A stretch of DNA of 11,282 nt from Acidobacteriaceae bacterium (GTDB lineage: Bacteria > Acidobacteriota > Terriglobia > Terriglobales > Acidobacteriaceae). The translations under genes and the position numbers were made by a program. The DNA lies in contig PLKY01000365.1 in the NCBI GenBank assembly GCA_003140785.1, forward strand, positions 1 to 11,282, in the 5' to 3' direction. Of this stretch, positions 1 to 5,860 are shown piece after piece (within the stretch, counting starts at the first letter, position 1; each line of letters begins with the position of its first letter). The notes beneath the pieces are model-generated. The model ran no database searches and was not told the DNA's origin. It saw nothing but the letters and a program-made list of their open reading frames with translations.

Positions 1-723
1 GGCGATCTGCAGCACGATCCCGGCGAGATTCCCGTGTTCCTCGAAAAGCTGGAAGAGGGCTACGACGTGGTGAGCGGATGGCGCGCGCACCGCGGCGACA
101 ACCTGGTGTTCCGGCGGATTCCGTCGGCCTGCGCCAACTGGATCATGGCGCGCATCTCCGGCGTGGATATCCACGACTTCGGCACCACCTTCAAGGCCTA
201 TCGCCGCGAGGTGATCCATAACATTCCGCTGTATGGCGAGATGCACCGGTTTATTCCGGCGCTGGCGAGCTGGTATGGCGCTTCGATCTGCGAGATTCCC
301 ATCCGCAACGTGAATCGCGAGCGCGGTAAGAGCCATTACGGGATCAGCCGGACGTTCCGCGTGTTTTTCGACTTGCTGACCATTCGATTCTTGCTGAATT
401 ATATGAGCAGGCCGCTGCATTTTTTCGGCAGCTTTGGCGCTCTGGGCATTTTGGCTGGAAGCTTCATTTCCGCGCTTCTTCTGGGGATGAAGATTCTGAA
501 CCCGCACCAGAATGTGATGGACCTGCATGGACCGCTTTTCGTAATTGCTGGCGTACTGATCCTGGCTGGGATTCAGATGCTTGCGATCGGACTGCTGGGC
601 GAGTTGCAGGTGCGCCACTACTACACCACGCAACAGCGGGTTCCATATGCGATTGATCGCCTCGTGAGGCTACGGACGCCGGAAGAGCCGAGCATGCTGT
701 CGGGGGAGAAGGACAGTTTCTAG
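1..723 (+). CDS. Family 2 glycosyltransferase with C-terminal membrane anchor (5' truncated)
   Basis: The reading frame is open from the first base, so the gene starts upstream of the window; 240 C-terminal residues are visible, against about 310-330 for full-length relatives. The visible part opens with GDLQHDPGEIP, the DxD-proximal signature of GT2 enzymes of the dolichol/undecaprenyl-phosphate sugar transferase type. It continues with VVSGWR, HDFGTTFKAYRR and an ExPxRxxxRxxGKSHYG segment, all typical of GtrB/DPM1-like proteins. Two hydrophobic segments follow (about visible residues 138-160 and 177-199), with a short cytoplasmic tail. From family knowledge such enzymes move a sugar from a nucleotide donor to a polyprenyl phosphate, or onto an envelope glycan, at the inner membrane. 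The exact sugar and acceptor cannot be told. It ends just before a heptad repeat and an intrinsic terminator, so its transcription unit probably stops here. Confidence 0.93.
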   Translation, partial: GDLQHDPGEIPVFLEKLEEGYDVVSGWRAHRGDNLVFRRIPSACANWIMARISGVDIHDFGTTFKAYRREVIHNIPLYGEMHRFIPALASWYGASICEIPIRNVNRERGKSHYGISRTFRVFFDLLTIRFLLNYMSRPLHFFGSFGALGILAGSFISALLLGMKILNPHQNVMDLHGPLFVIAGVLILAGIQMLAIGLLGELQVRHYYTTQQRVPYAIDRLVRLRTPEEPSMLSGEKDSF

Positions 724-725
724 AA

Positions 726-750
726 GCAGGGAATAGGGAACAGGGAACAG
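726..750 (+). repeat. Heptanucleotide repeat, copy 1 (AGGGAAT/AGGGAAC units)
   Basis: A tract starting GCAGGGAATAGGGAACAG and containing three AGGGAAY units at 7-bp spacing begins two bases after the glycosyltransferase stop codon. The same block occurs at 1856-1880 and 7164-7196, each time on the coding strand directly after a stop codon. It has three GGG runs spaced by four bases. Confidence 0.85.
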
Positions 751-760
751 AAAAGCATCG

Positions 761-800
761 GCCCCGTCTGGACATTGTTCAGGCGGGGCTTGTTGTTTTT
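761..800 (+). terminator. Rho-independent terminator of the glycosyltransferase unit
   Basis: GCCCCGTCTG (761-770) pairs with CAGGCGGGGC (780-789) over 10 bp with one G-T wobble around a 9-nt loop. It is followed at once by a T-rich run, TTGTTGTTTTT (790-800). This is a textbook intrinsic terminator for plus-strand transcription and the strongest one in the window. Confidence 0.9.
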
Positions 801-820
801 GATATCGGCGTTCATATGGT
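793..820 (+). promoter_or_regulatory. Possible sigma70-type promoter for the oxidoreductase
   Basis: TTGTTT (793-798) and TATGGT (815-820) are spaced by 16 bases just after the terminator and about 65 bp before the next gene. Each hexamer matches the consensus only partly (3/6 and 4/6). The position is sensible because a new transcript must start between the terminator and the gene, but the assignment is weak. Confidence 0.25.
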
Positions 821-884
821 TTGAGCGCTAGGCAGGGGCTTTGCGCTTGCGGTTGACCTGCCTCAAGGTGCATCCTTGCGTGTA

Positions 885-1853
885 ATGAAAGCTATTCAGA
901 TTCACACGACCGGCGGGCCTGAGGTTTTGCAACTGGTGGACCTGCCTATTCCCGAGCCGGGTCCTGGCCAAGTCCTGATGCGCGTCGAGGCGGTTGGCGT
1001 CAACTTCGTAGAGATCTATTTCCGTAAGGGCACCTACAAGGCGACGCTGCCTCTTACGCCGGGGAGCGAAGCCGCGGGCACGGTTGAAAAACTCGGGCCC
1101 GGTGTGTCGGGATTTGAAGAAGGCGATCTTGTTGCTTCTGTGAGCGTGCTGGGCAGTTATGCCGAATATGCGCTGGTGCCTGCTGCGCAGCTCATCAAAG
1201 TCCCTTCACGCCTGAGTCCGGAACAAGCGGCTGCGACTTTGTTGCAAGGGATGACTGCGCACTACCTTGCTTACTCCACGTTTGCGTTGAAGGCTGGAGA
1301 TATGGCGCTGGTGCATGCGGGAGCCGGCGGTGTTGGACTTTTGCTGACGCAGATTGCAACGAGACTTGGCGCCAAGGTTATCACCACTGTGTCGACAAAA
1401 GAGAAGGCAGAGCTTTCGCGCGAGGCTGGCGCGATCGAGGTGATTCTCTACACGGAGAAGGATTTTGAAGCGGAGGTCAAGCGGATCACGGGGGGCAAGG
1501 GCGTGGATGTGGTCTACGACTCCGTGGGGAAGACGACCTTCGACAAGAGCCTGAATTGTCTGCGGCCGCGTGGGATGCTGGCGCTGTTTGGCGGTTCGAG
1601 CGGGCCGGTGCCGCCGTTCGACCTGATTCAGTTGAGCGGCAAGGGATCGCTGTTCCTGACGCGGCCATCGATGTGGCACTACGTGGCGACGCGGGCGGAA
1701 CTGGAATGGCGCGCCGGCAAGATTCTGGATTGGGTGGCGACCGGCGAGTTGAAGCTGCGCATGGAGCACCTGTATCCCCTGGCCGAGGCGGCGCAGGCGC
1801 AGACCGATCTTGAAGGCCGGAAGACTACGGGGAAGATATTGCTGGAGCCGTGA
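885..1853 (+). CDS. qor: Zinc-free MDR-family quinone oxidoreductase (zeta-crystallin-like)
   Basis: The 322-residue protein has the normal length of NADPH:quinone reductases of the medium-chain dehydrogenase/reductase superfamily. The N-terminal GroES-like domain begins MKAIQIHTTGGPEVL and holds the VGVNFVEIYFRKG segment. The Rossmann domain carries HAGAGGVG (144-151), the NADPH-binding loop. LVALFGG-like sequence (MLALFGGSSG, 231-240) and a C-terminal GRKTTGKILL complete the pattern. The cysteine ligands of zinc alcohol dehydrogenases are absent. Expected role: cytosolic NADPH-dependent reduction of quinones or other electrophilic carbonyls; the real substrate is unknown. The start is ambiguous. 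ATG at 885 gives the family's usual MKAI opening, but AAGGTG at 865-870 sits 5 nt before an in-frame TTG at 876, which would add three residues. The sirtuin gene begins 47 bp downstream and may share the transcript. Confidence 0.93.
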   Translation: MKAIQIHTTGGPEVLQLVDLPIPEPGPGQVLMRVEAVGVNFVEIYFRKGTYKATLPLTPGSEAAGTVEKLGPGVSGFEEGDLVASVSVLGSYAEYALVPAAQLIKVPSRLSPEQAAATLLQGMTAHYLAYSTFALKAGDMALVHAGAGGVGLLLTQIATRLGAKVITTVSTKEKAELSREAGAIEVILYTEKDFEAEVKRITGGKGVDVVYDSVGKTTFDKSLNCLRPRGMLALFGGSSGPVPPFDLIQLSGKGSLFLTRPSMWHYVATRAELEWRAGKILDWVATGELKLRMEHLYPLAEAAQAQTDLEGRKTTGKILLEP

Positions 1854-1855
1854 GA

Positions 1856-1880
1856 GCAGGGAATAGGGAATAGGGAATAG
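1856..1880 (+). repeat. Heptanucleotide repeat, copy 2 (AGGGAAT units)
   Basis: The tract begins GCAGGGAATAGGG two bases after the oxidoreductase stop codon and has three AGGGAAT units in perfect 7-bp register. Unlike copies 1 and 3, all units end in AAT. A fourth GGG run lies at 1884-1886, eight bases on. The repeat fills most of the 47-bp gap before the sirtuin gene. Confidence 0.85.
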
Positions 1881-1900
1881 AGAGGGACTCAAGGTAGAGA

Positions 1901-2617
1901 GTGGATCGGATTGCGATTGCGCCGAAAGATCGTGTGTTTGTGCTGACCGGCGCGGGTATTAGCGCGGAGAGCGGGTTGCCTACATTTCGCGCGGAGGATG
2001 GGCTGTGGGCTGGGTACCGCGTTGAGGATGTTTGTACGCCCGATGCATGGAAGCGCGATCCGGCGGGTGTTTGGGCGTTTTATTCAGCGCGGCGCGCATC
2101 GGGACAGAAGGCGATGCCGAACCCGGCGCACATTGCCCTGGCTGAGCTTGAAAGGCAGCTTGGTGACCGCTTCTTTCTCTGCACGCAGAATGTGGACGAT
2201 CTGCATGAGCGCGCAGGATCGAAGCGGCTGCTGCACATGCACGGCGAGTTAGAGAAGGCTCGTTGCGAGCGCGAGTGCGGGCGTGCGCCTGTTGAAGATC
2301 ACGCGATCTATCAAAACCTGGCCGAAGTGGGGCGCTGTGCGTGCGGCGGACGGCTGCGCCCGCATATTGTCTTCTTCGGGGAGATTCCGCTGGAGATGGA
2401 TCGAATTCAGGACGAGATTGCCAAGGCGACATTGATGGTGGTCGTGGGTACGTCGGGCTCGGTGTATCCCGCGGCGAACTTTGTGCATTGGGCGCGGCAG
2501 GGCGGCGCGCGGACTGTGTACATTGGGCCGGAGCAGCCGTTGAATGCGCATGCCTTCACGAATGTGGTGCTGGGTAAGGCTGGGGAAGTAATGCCGGGGT
2601 GGTTTCAATTAGAGTAG
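1901..2617 (+). CDS. cobB: NAD-dependent protein deacylase, class III sirtuin (CobB/SIRT5-like)
   Basis: The 238-residue protein has the full Sir2 core. Visible motifs are GAGISAESGLPTFR (17-30, NAD binding), TQNVDDLHERAG (95-106), HMHGEL (112-117, with H114 the catalytic base), four candidate zinc cysteines (C122, C126, C146, C148) and VVGTSGSVYPAA (181-192). Y61 and R64 in AFYSARR match the Tyr-x-x-Arg pair of E. coli CobB and SIRT5 that binds acidic acyl groups, so desuccinylation as well as deacetylation of lysines is expected. This would be a cytosolic enzyme regulating metabolism, for instance acetyl-CoA synthetase. The start is GTG at 1901, supported by AAGG six bases upstream; the protein begins directly before the conserved core as in short bacterial forms. 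The first zinc pair is CxxxC and the second CxC, close to CobB's unusual CHC arrangement. No intrinsic terminator with a T tract follows. Confidence 0.96.
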   Translation: MDRIAIAPKDRVFVLTGAGISAESGLPTFRAEDGLWAGYRVEDVCTPDAWKRDPAGVWAFYSARRASGQKAMPNPAHIALAELERQLGDRFFLCTQNVDDLHERAGSKRLLHMHGELEKARCERECGRAPVEDHAIYQNLAEVGRCACGGRLRPHIVFFGEIPLEMDRIQDEIAKATLMVVVGTSGSVYPAANFVHWARQGGARTVYIGPEQPLNAHAFTNVVLGKAGEVMPGWFQLE

Positions 2618-2639
2618 CAATTCAATGGGTTAGTAGGTC

Positions 2640-2663
2640 CGTCAATACTAGCGTGCATTGACG
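2640..2663. repeat. Inverted repeat after the sirtuin gene
   Basis: CGTCAAT (2640-2646) and ATTGACG (2657-2663) form a perfect 7-bp dyad around a 10-nt spacer, 22 bp after the sirtuin stop codon. There is no T run after it, so it is a hairpin or protein-binding dyad rather than a standard terminator. Confidence 0.5.
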
Positions 2664-2767
2664 TACTCCGTGCGGCGAAGGCGGAGAGCGGACCAATCCT
2701 CATCGATGGAGACTGCGCGCACAGTTTCCCATCCTAGAGATAGAACACCTTTTGGGGGTCGTGCTCT

Positions 2768-2792
2768 CCCACCCAAGCAGAGCTTGGATGGG
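2768..2792. repeat. REP-like hairpin element, CCCACCCAAGC / GCTTGGATGGG
   Basis: Two 11-bp arms (2768-2778 and 2782-2792) pair at 10 of 11 positions around a 3-nt loop. The element is followed by GCACCC and lies 26 bp beyond the receptor stop codon. From memory, hairpins with this CCCACCC..GGGTGGGGCACCC pattern recur between genes in Terriglobia genomes; only one copy is present here. No T tract follows on the minus strand, so it may block 3' exonucleases or be a mobile palindromic element rather than an intrinsic terminator. Confidence 0.6.
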
Positions 2793-2818
2793 GCACCCAT
2801 TTCTGTGGCAATCGCAGG

Positions 2819-5122
2819 CTAGAAGTGGAAGCGGTAGCGCAGCTCGGCGGAAAACATGCGCGGGTCGTTGTAGTGGAAGCCGCCGATGGTGATGGAATTG
2901 TCGAGCAGCACGCGGTGGTTGGTGACATTGAGAACGTCGGCGGTGAGCTTCCAGTTTTCGCCGATGTTATGTCCAGCGGATACGTCGAACGTGGTGTGAA
3001 CCGGCAGGTGGGATCCCTGGTAGGGGCCCTGACCCGAGTCGGCGAGACCATTTGCGAAACCGGAGCCGTAGTACACATTGGTGGCGAACCATGTGCGCAG
3101 GGGCAGGTTTGTCGTGAAACCGGTGTTGAGGGTGTGGCGCTGGTCGTGGTCGACAGGCGTGTAGTTGGGGCCAAGATCGCAGGCGGGATCCGTGGGATCG
3201 CTGCAGGCGAAGCCCCCGATGATGTTGCCGCGCTGTTCGGCGATCTGGTTGGAGTAGGCGAGGTGGAACTGGCCGAAGTGGGCCAGCTGCGGGGAGCGAA
3301 AGGTGAGCTCCCAGGCACGCACGAGCGCGCCGTCGACGGCGATGGGGAAGTAGATATTGGATTCGCCGACGTTGGAGTGATCGAGGAAATTGTTGACGCG
3401 ATTTTTGAAGTTGTCGATGTCGAGCATCCAGCCTTTCCAGGGTATCTGGATACCGAATTGGTGTTCTTCATCGCGCTCGGAGGGAAGCGGAATGAAAGCA
3501 TTCTCGCCTTGCTGACTGGTGACGTAGTTGAGGAAGGCGCTGGAAACGGTTTCGACGGGAGCAGGCTGGAAAAAGTGCCCATAGAAGCCGCGCAGGACCC
3601 AATGCAGTCGAGGGATTTCAACGGTCGCGCCGATGCGGGGATAGGCGGCTGTCTCAGTGTAGCCGCTGTGGAAGTCTGAGATGCGCATGCCGCCGTTGAG
3701 AGCGATATAGCGATTCAACTGGAGATGATCGGAGAAGTGGAATTCCACGAGTCCGGCGTTGGCCGTTGAATTGGTGTTGGGGACAGAGTTCGCGGAGTAG
3801 CTTTGGTCATTGACGATGAGGCCGAATAGATCGTTCTCGGCCTGGTAGAACGAATAGATTCCTCCCGCGAAGCTGTTGGAGCCAACGTCGGCGTGGGCAT
3901 CGGCTTGGAGACCGGCGTAGTTCGAGGTCTGATGCCATTCGGTAGCGACGGGGAAATCGGATGCACGCGAATCGTAGTTGGACTGGTTGAAGTGATAGAA
4001 GGGCGCGACTTCAAAGAGCGCCTTGGGCGAGAGGGTGTGCACCCAGTTGGCGATGACGAAGGAGTCGCGCTCGGACTGGCCGTCACGTAGGCCGTAGGAA
4101 TTGTAATACTGGCTCGACTGTTCCCAGTCGTTGAGGTCGGGATCGAAGGGGATCTGAAAAAAGTCCTGGCGATATTGCGCGTCGAGGCGGAGCTGGTCCT
4201 TGGCAGTCTGATTGCGCAGGAGTGAGATGAAGGCGCTCTGGGAATTGGTGGCATCGTGATCGATGGCCGAGATCGGTGTGGCGAGACCGTAATTCGCGCG
4301 CGATCCGGTGAGACTCGCATACCACGCAGTGCGCGCGGTGTGATCCCCCAGCGAGAGCTGAGCTTCGGCCGCATAGAGATTGCCGGCGGTGAGGAGAAGC
4401 TCGGCCTCGCGGTCGCGCTCAAATCCATTGCGAGGCAGGACGTTGAAGACGCCGTAGGTGCGATCGCCGATATCTGCGGCGTAGCTGCCGCGCTGGGTTT
4501 CGAGTTGATCGATGTCCTTGGGGTCGATCTGCGGGCCGACGTTGGATGCGATCCTGGTGTTGGGGATAGAGACACCGTCGATGAGCCAACTGGTTTGGTG
4601 GCCGCCGCGCATGTGCAGCATGTCATGCGTCATGTACGCGCCGGGTACGTAGTCGGTGATCATCTCCATGCCGTTTGTGCGGCCAGCTCCGGGGGTTTGG
4701 TCAATTTCGGCGCGAGTGATGAGAGTGGTGGGGGTCACCGAGTCTGTGGAGGCATCGGATGCGGTGGATCCATTGACGACGACTGTCTGTGTGGCTGTTT
4801 CGAGAGATAGCGGGATGTGAAGTACGGGGTTGGTGCCGGAGGCGACGGTGAGCGACTGGGATGACGTTGCGAAACCGGGAGCAGAGACGCTCAGCCGATA
4901 GACGCCGATGGGCGCTTGAGAGATTTCGAATTCGCCGTTCGATCCTGTTGTTGCGTGCAGGACGAAGGCGGAATCGGCGGCTTGCATGGTGATTTGCGCA
5001 CCAGCAATCGGGCGGTGCTGTTGATCGTGAACGACACCGTGGATTGTAGCGAAGACCGTGGCACGAGCCGGTAGGAATGAAGCCAGCAAAAAAAGAATGA
5101 ACATCAGAAATGAGCGGCGCAT
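2819..5122 (-). CDS. TonB-dependent outer-membrane receptor with N-terminal carboxypeptidase-regulatory-like domain (Oar-like)
   Basis: The 767-residue protein has four parts. Residues 1-21 are a signal peptide with a hydrophobic core and an ARA cleavage site. Residues about 24-118 form a carboxypeptidase-D-regulatory-like beta-sandwich (IHGVVHDQQHRPIAGAQITM, GEFEISQAPIGVYRLSVSAPGF). Residues about 130-235 form the plug (MRGGHQTSWLIDGVSIPN, then DIDQLETQRGSYAADIGDRT). The rest is a beta-barrel ending RYRFHF; the terminal Phe is the usual BAM targeting signal. It should import a ligand across the outer membrane using TonB energy. The ligand is unknown; Acidobacteriota encode many such receptors for polysaccharides or metals. 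The frame is open to 5230, but ATG at 5122 is chosen because GGAGGT lies 8 nt upstream and the signal peptide starts exactly there. A small secreted Cys/His protein is encoded upstream on the same strand. Confidence 0.95.
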   Translation of the reverse strand: MRRSFLMFILFLLASFLPARATVFATIHGVVHDQQHRPIAGAQITMQAADSAFVLHATTGSNGEFEISQAPIGVYRLSVSAPGFATSSQSLTVASGTNPVLHIPLSLETATQTVVVNGSTASDASTDSVTPTTLITRAEIDQTPGAGRTNGMEMITDYVPGAYMTHDMLHMRGGHQTSWLIDGVSIPNTRIASNVGPQIDPKDIDQLETQRGSYAADIGDRTYGVFNVLPRNGFERDREAELLLTAGNLYAAEAQLSLGDHTARTAWYASLTGSRANYGLATPISAIDHDATNSQSAFISLLRNQTAKDQLRLDAQYRQDFFQIPFDPDLNDWEQSSQYYNSYGLRDGQSERDSFVIANWVHTLSPKALFEVAPFYHFNQSNYDSRASDFPVATEWHQTSNYAGLQADAHADVGSNSFAGGIYSFYQAENDLFGLIVNDQSYSANSVPNTNSTANAGLVEFHFSDHLQLNRYIALNGGMRISDFHSGYTETAAYPRIGATVEIPRLHWVLRGFYGHFFQPAPVETVSSAFLNYVTSQQGENAFIPLPSERDEEHQFGIQIPWKGWMLDIDNFKNRVNNFLDHSNVGESNIYFPIAVDGALVRAWELTFRSPQLAHFGQFHLAYSNQIAEQRGNIIGGFACSDPTDPACDLGPNYTPVDHDQRHTLNTGFTTNLPLRTWFATNVYYGSGFANGLADSGQGPYQGSHLPVHTTFDVSAGHNIGENWKLTADVLNVTNHRVLLDNSITIGGFHYNDPRMFSAELRYRFHF

Positions 5123-5130
5123 TGGGAAAG

Positions 5131-5136
5131 ACCTCC
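5131..5136 (-). promoter_or_regulatory. Strong ribosome binding site (GGAGGT) of the TonB receptor
   Basis: On the minus strand GGAGGT is followed by eight bases and then ATG at 5122. This near-perfect Shine-Dalgarno sequence fixes the start of the receptor and rules out the 36-residue upstream extension of the frame. Confidence 0.85.
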
Positions 5137-5275
5137 GTTGCTGTGCGGCGCATAAGCCTGCCCGCATCGCAGTGCGTGCTGCAACGCGATCGAACAGGAA
5201 GGTGGCTTGGACAGACTCGTTGAGGCGCAAGCGGATGGTTTGCGGATCGCCTGTTGCGCGAAATGGAGACCGAAT

Positions 5276-5299
5276 CTTCAGTCAGGGAACGAACTGAAG
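5276..5299. repeat. Inverted repeat CTTCAGT-N10-ACTGAAG upstream of the receptor
   Basis: The two arms (5276-5282 and 5293-5299) are perfect 7-bp complements with a 10-nt spacer, about 155 bp before the receptor start. The spacing suits either an operator for a dimeric regulator or a leader hairpin. Confidence 0.5.
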
Positions 5300-5358
5300 G
5301 CGTCGCGACTGCGTCAACGCAAGCCGACTCTCAACGAGTTTTCAGGCTAATGAATTCT

Positions 5359-5748
5359 TCAAGCGGGGATCAGGGACGGAGGGCCGCGTCCAGTGTGGGT
5401 GCGGAATTTGCCGGCGCGGCTGGAGGTTTGCGGAACCGCGAGGGAGTGCGGCACTATCAGATAAGCAATCGAAGCCGCAAAGTGACCGGCTAGCGCGTGA
5501 ATCGACGAGAAGGTGGCTGCGGGATTGTTGGGGTACAACGGACACCGCGACGGAGCGGACAGAAGAGGTGTCGAGCCGGAAGAGGCGCGAACCATTCGTG
5601 CGACGGCTTCTTCGCTCATTGCGCAGTGATGCGCGCCTTGACGGCGGCAGCAGGCAGGCAAGCGCGCATCGTCACTCGCTCCGAAGCTGGCCGGTAACGG
5701 GCCAATCCCGAAGAAGAGCACGAGGAAGATGGAAAGCACGCGCCGCAT
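5359..5748 (-). CDS. Small secreted Cys/His protein (ACCRR..HHC family), function unknown
   Basis: The 129-residue product begins MRRVLSIFLVLFFGIGPLPA, a clear Sec signal peptide with likely cleavage after A24 (SFGA|SDD). The mature part opens with LPACCRRQGAHHCAM, giving C33, C34, H40, H41, C42 and M44, then has CPLYP (C69), a mildly hydrophobic stretch around 83-104 and a RGPP near the end. From memory, small acidobacterial proteins with LPACCRR.G.HHC and a terminal RGPP recur without an assigned function. The dense Cys/His/Met cluster suggests metal binding, perhaps copper, in the periplasm; this is inference. It lies 236 bp upstream of the TonB receptor on the same strand, recalling small metal-related proteins found beside copper receptors in other bacteria. 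An in-frame ATG at 5766 would add six residues. Neither start has a clear Shine-Dalgarno, and I prefer 5748 for its compact n-region. Confidence 0.72.
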   Translation of the reverse strand: MRRVLSIFLVLFFGIGPLPASFGASDDARLPACCRRQGAHHCAMSEEAVARMVRASSGSTPLLSAPSRCPLYPNNPAATFSSIHALAGHFAASIAYLIVPHSLAVPQTSSRAGKFRTHTGRGPPSLIPA

Positions 5749-5860
5749 CTGCACATGATGGTACATGAAGGTTGCGGCGACGATCGATTAATAAGTCGGG
5801 ACCGACCCGTCAGGTATCATCGAAGCATTGCAAATCCTGACTTGTTTTTAGAAGGGTTCG
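5749..5860. promoter_or_regulatory. Divergent promoter region between the secreted-protein gene and hom
   Basis: This 112-bp gap must hold the promoters of two divergent genes. It contains overlapping short dyads, GTCGG-GA-CCGAC (5795-5806) and CGGG/CCCG (5797-5800 with 5806-5809), next to an AT-rich patch (GATTAATAAG, 5787-5796), and a TATCAT at 5815-5820. No good -35/-10 pair can be assigned to either strand. I see no SAM- or threonine-type leader such as a run of Thr/Ile/Met codons ahead of hom. Confidence 0.4.

Larger units (their letters stand above)
2618..2818. other. Intergenic region between convergent sirtuin and TonB receptor genes
   Basis: This 201-bp stretch separates two tail-to-tail genes. 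It contains no plausible open reading frame with a ribosome binding site. It holds an inverted repeat at 2640-2663 near the sirtuin end and a REP-like hairpin at 2768-2792 near the receptor end. Neither has a T tract, so how either transcript ends is not clear from the sequence. Confidence 0.7.
5123..5358 (-). other. Long leader / promoter region of the TonB receptor
   Basis: A 236-bp region with no credible gene separates the receptor from the small secreted-protein gene. It contains a local inverted repeat (5276-5299), a perfect long-range pair (5215-5224 with 5330-5339) and an 8-bp palindrome GTCGCGAC (5302-5309). I could not find a convincing -35/-10 pair. The region may be a structured mRNA leader if the two genes are co-transcribed, or it may hold the receptor promoter and an operator. 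Confidence 0.5.

Noticed and set aside
2825..3679. 284-residue plus-strand open frame opposite the TonB receptor
   Set aside because: Low-complexity Val/Gly/Glu-rich translation with no family motif, lying fully opposite a well-supported receptor. It is a by-product of GC-rich codon use.
3715..4626. 303-residue Ser/Thr/Pro-rich minus-strand frame inside the receptor gene
   Set aside because: It is the receptor sequence read out of frame. The composition mimics a secreted repeat protein, but the in-frame receptor explains the DNA.
5123..5230. 36-residue N-terminal extension of the TonB receptor
   Set aside because: It would bury the signal peptide, and a GGAGGT ribosome site precedes the ATG at 5122.
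5767..5860. SAM or threonine/isoleucine attenuator ahead of hom
   Set aside because: There is no leader peptide with regulatory codons, no terminator hairpin and no riboswitch core; the gap is also too short.
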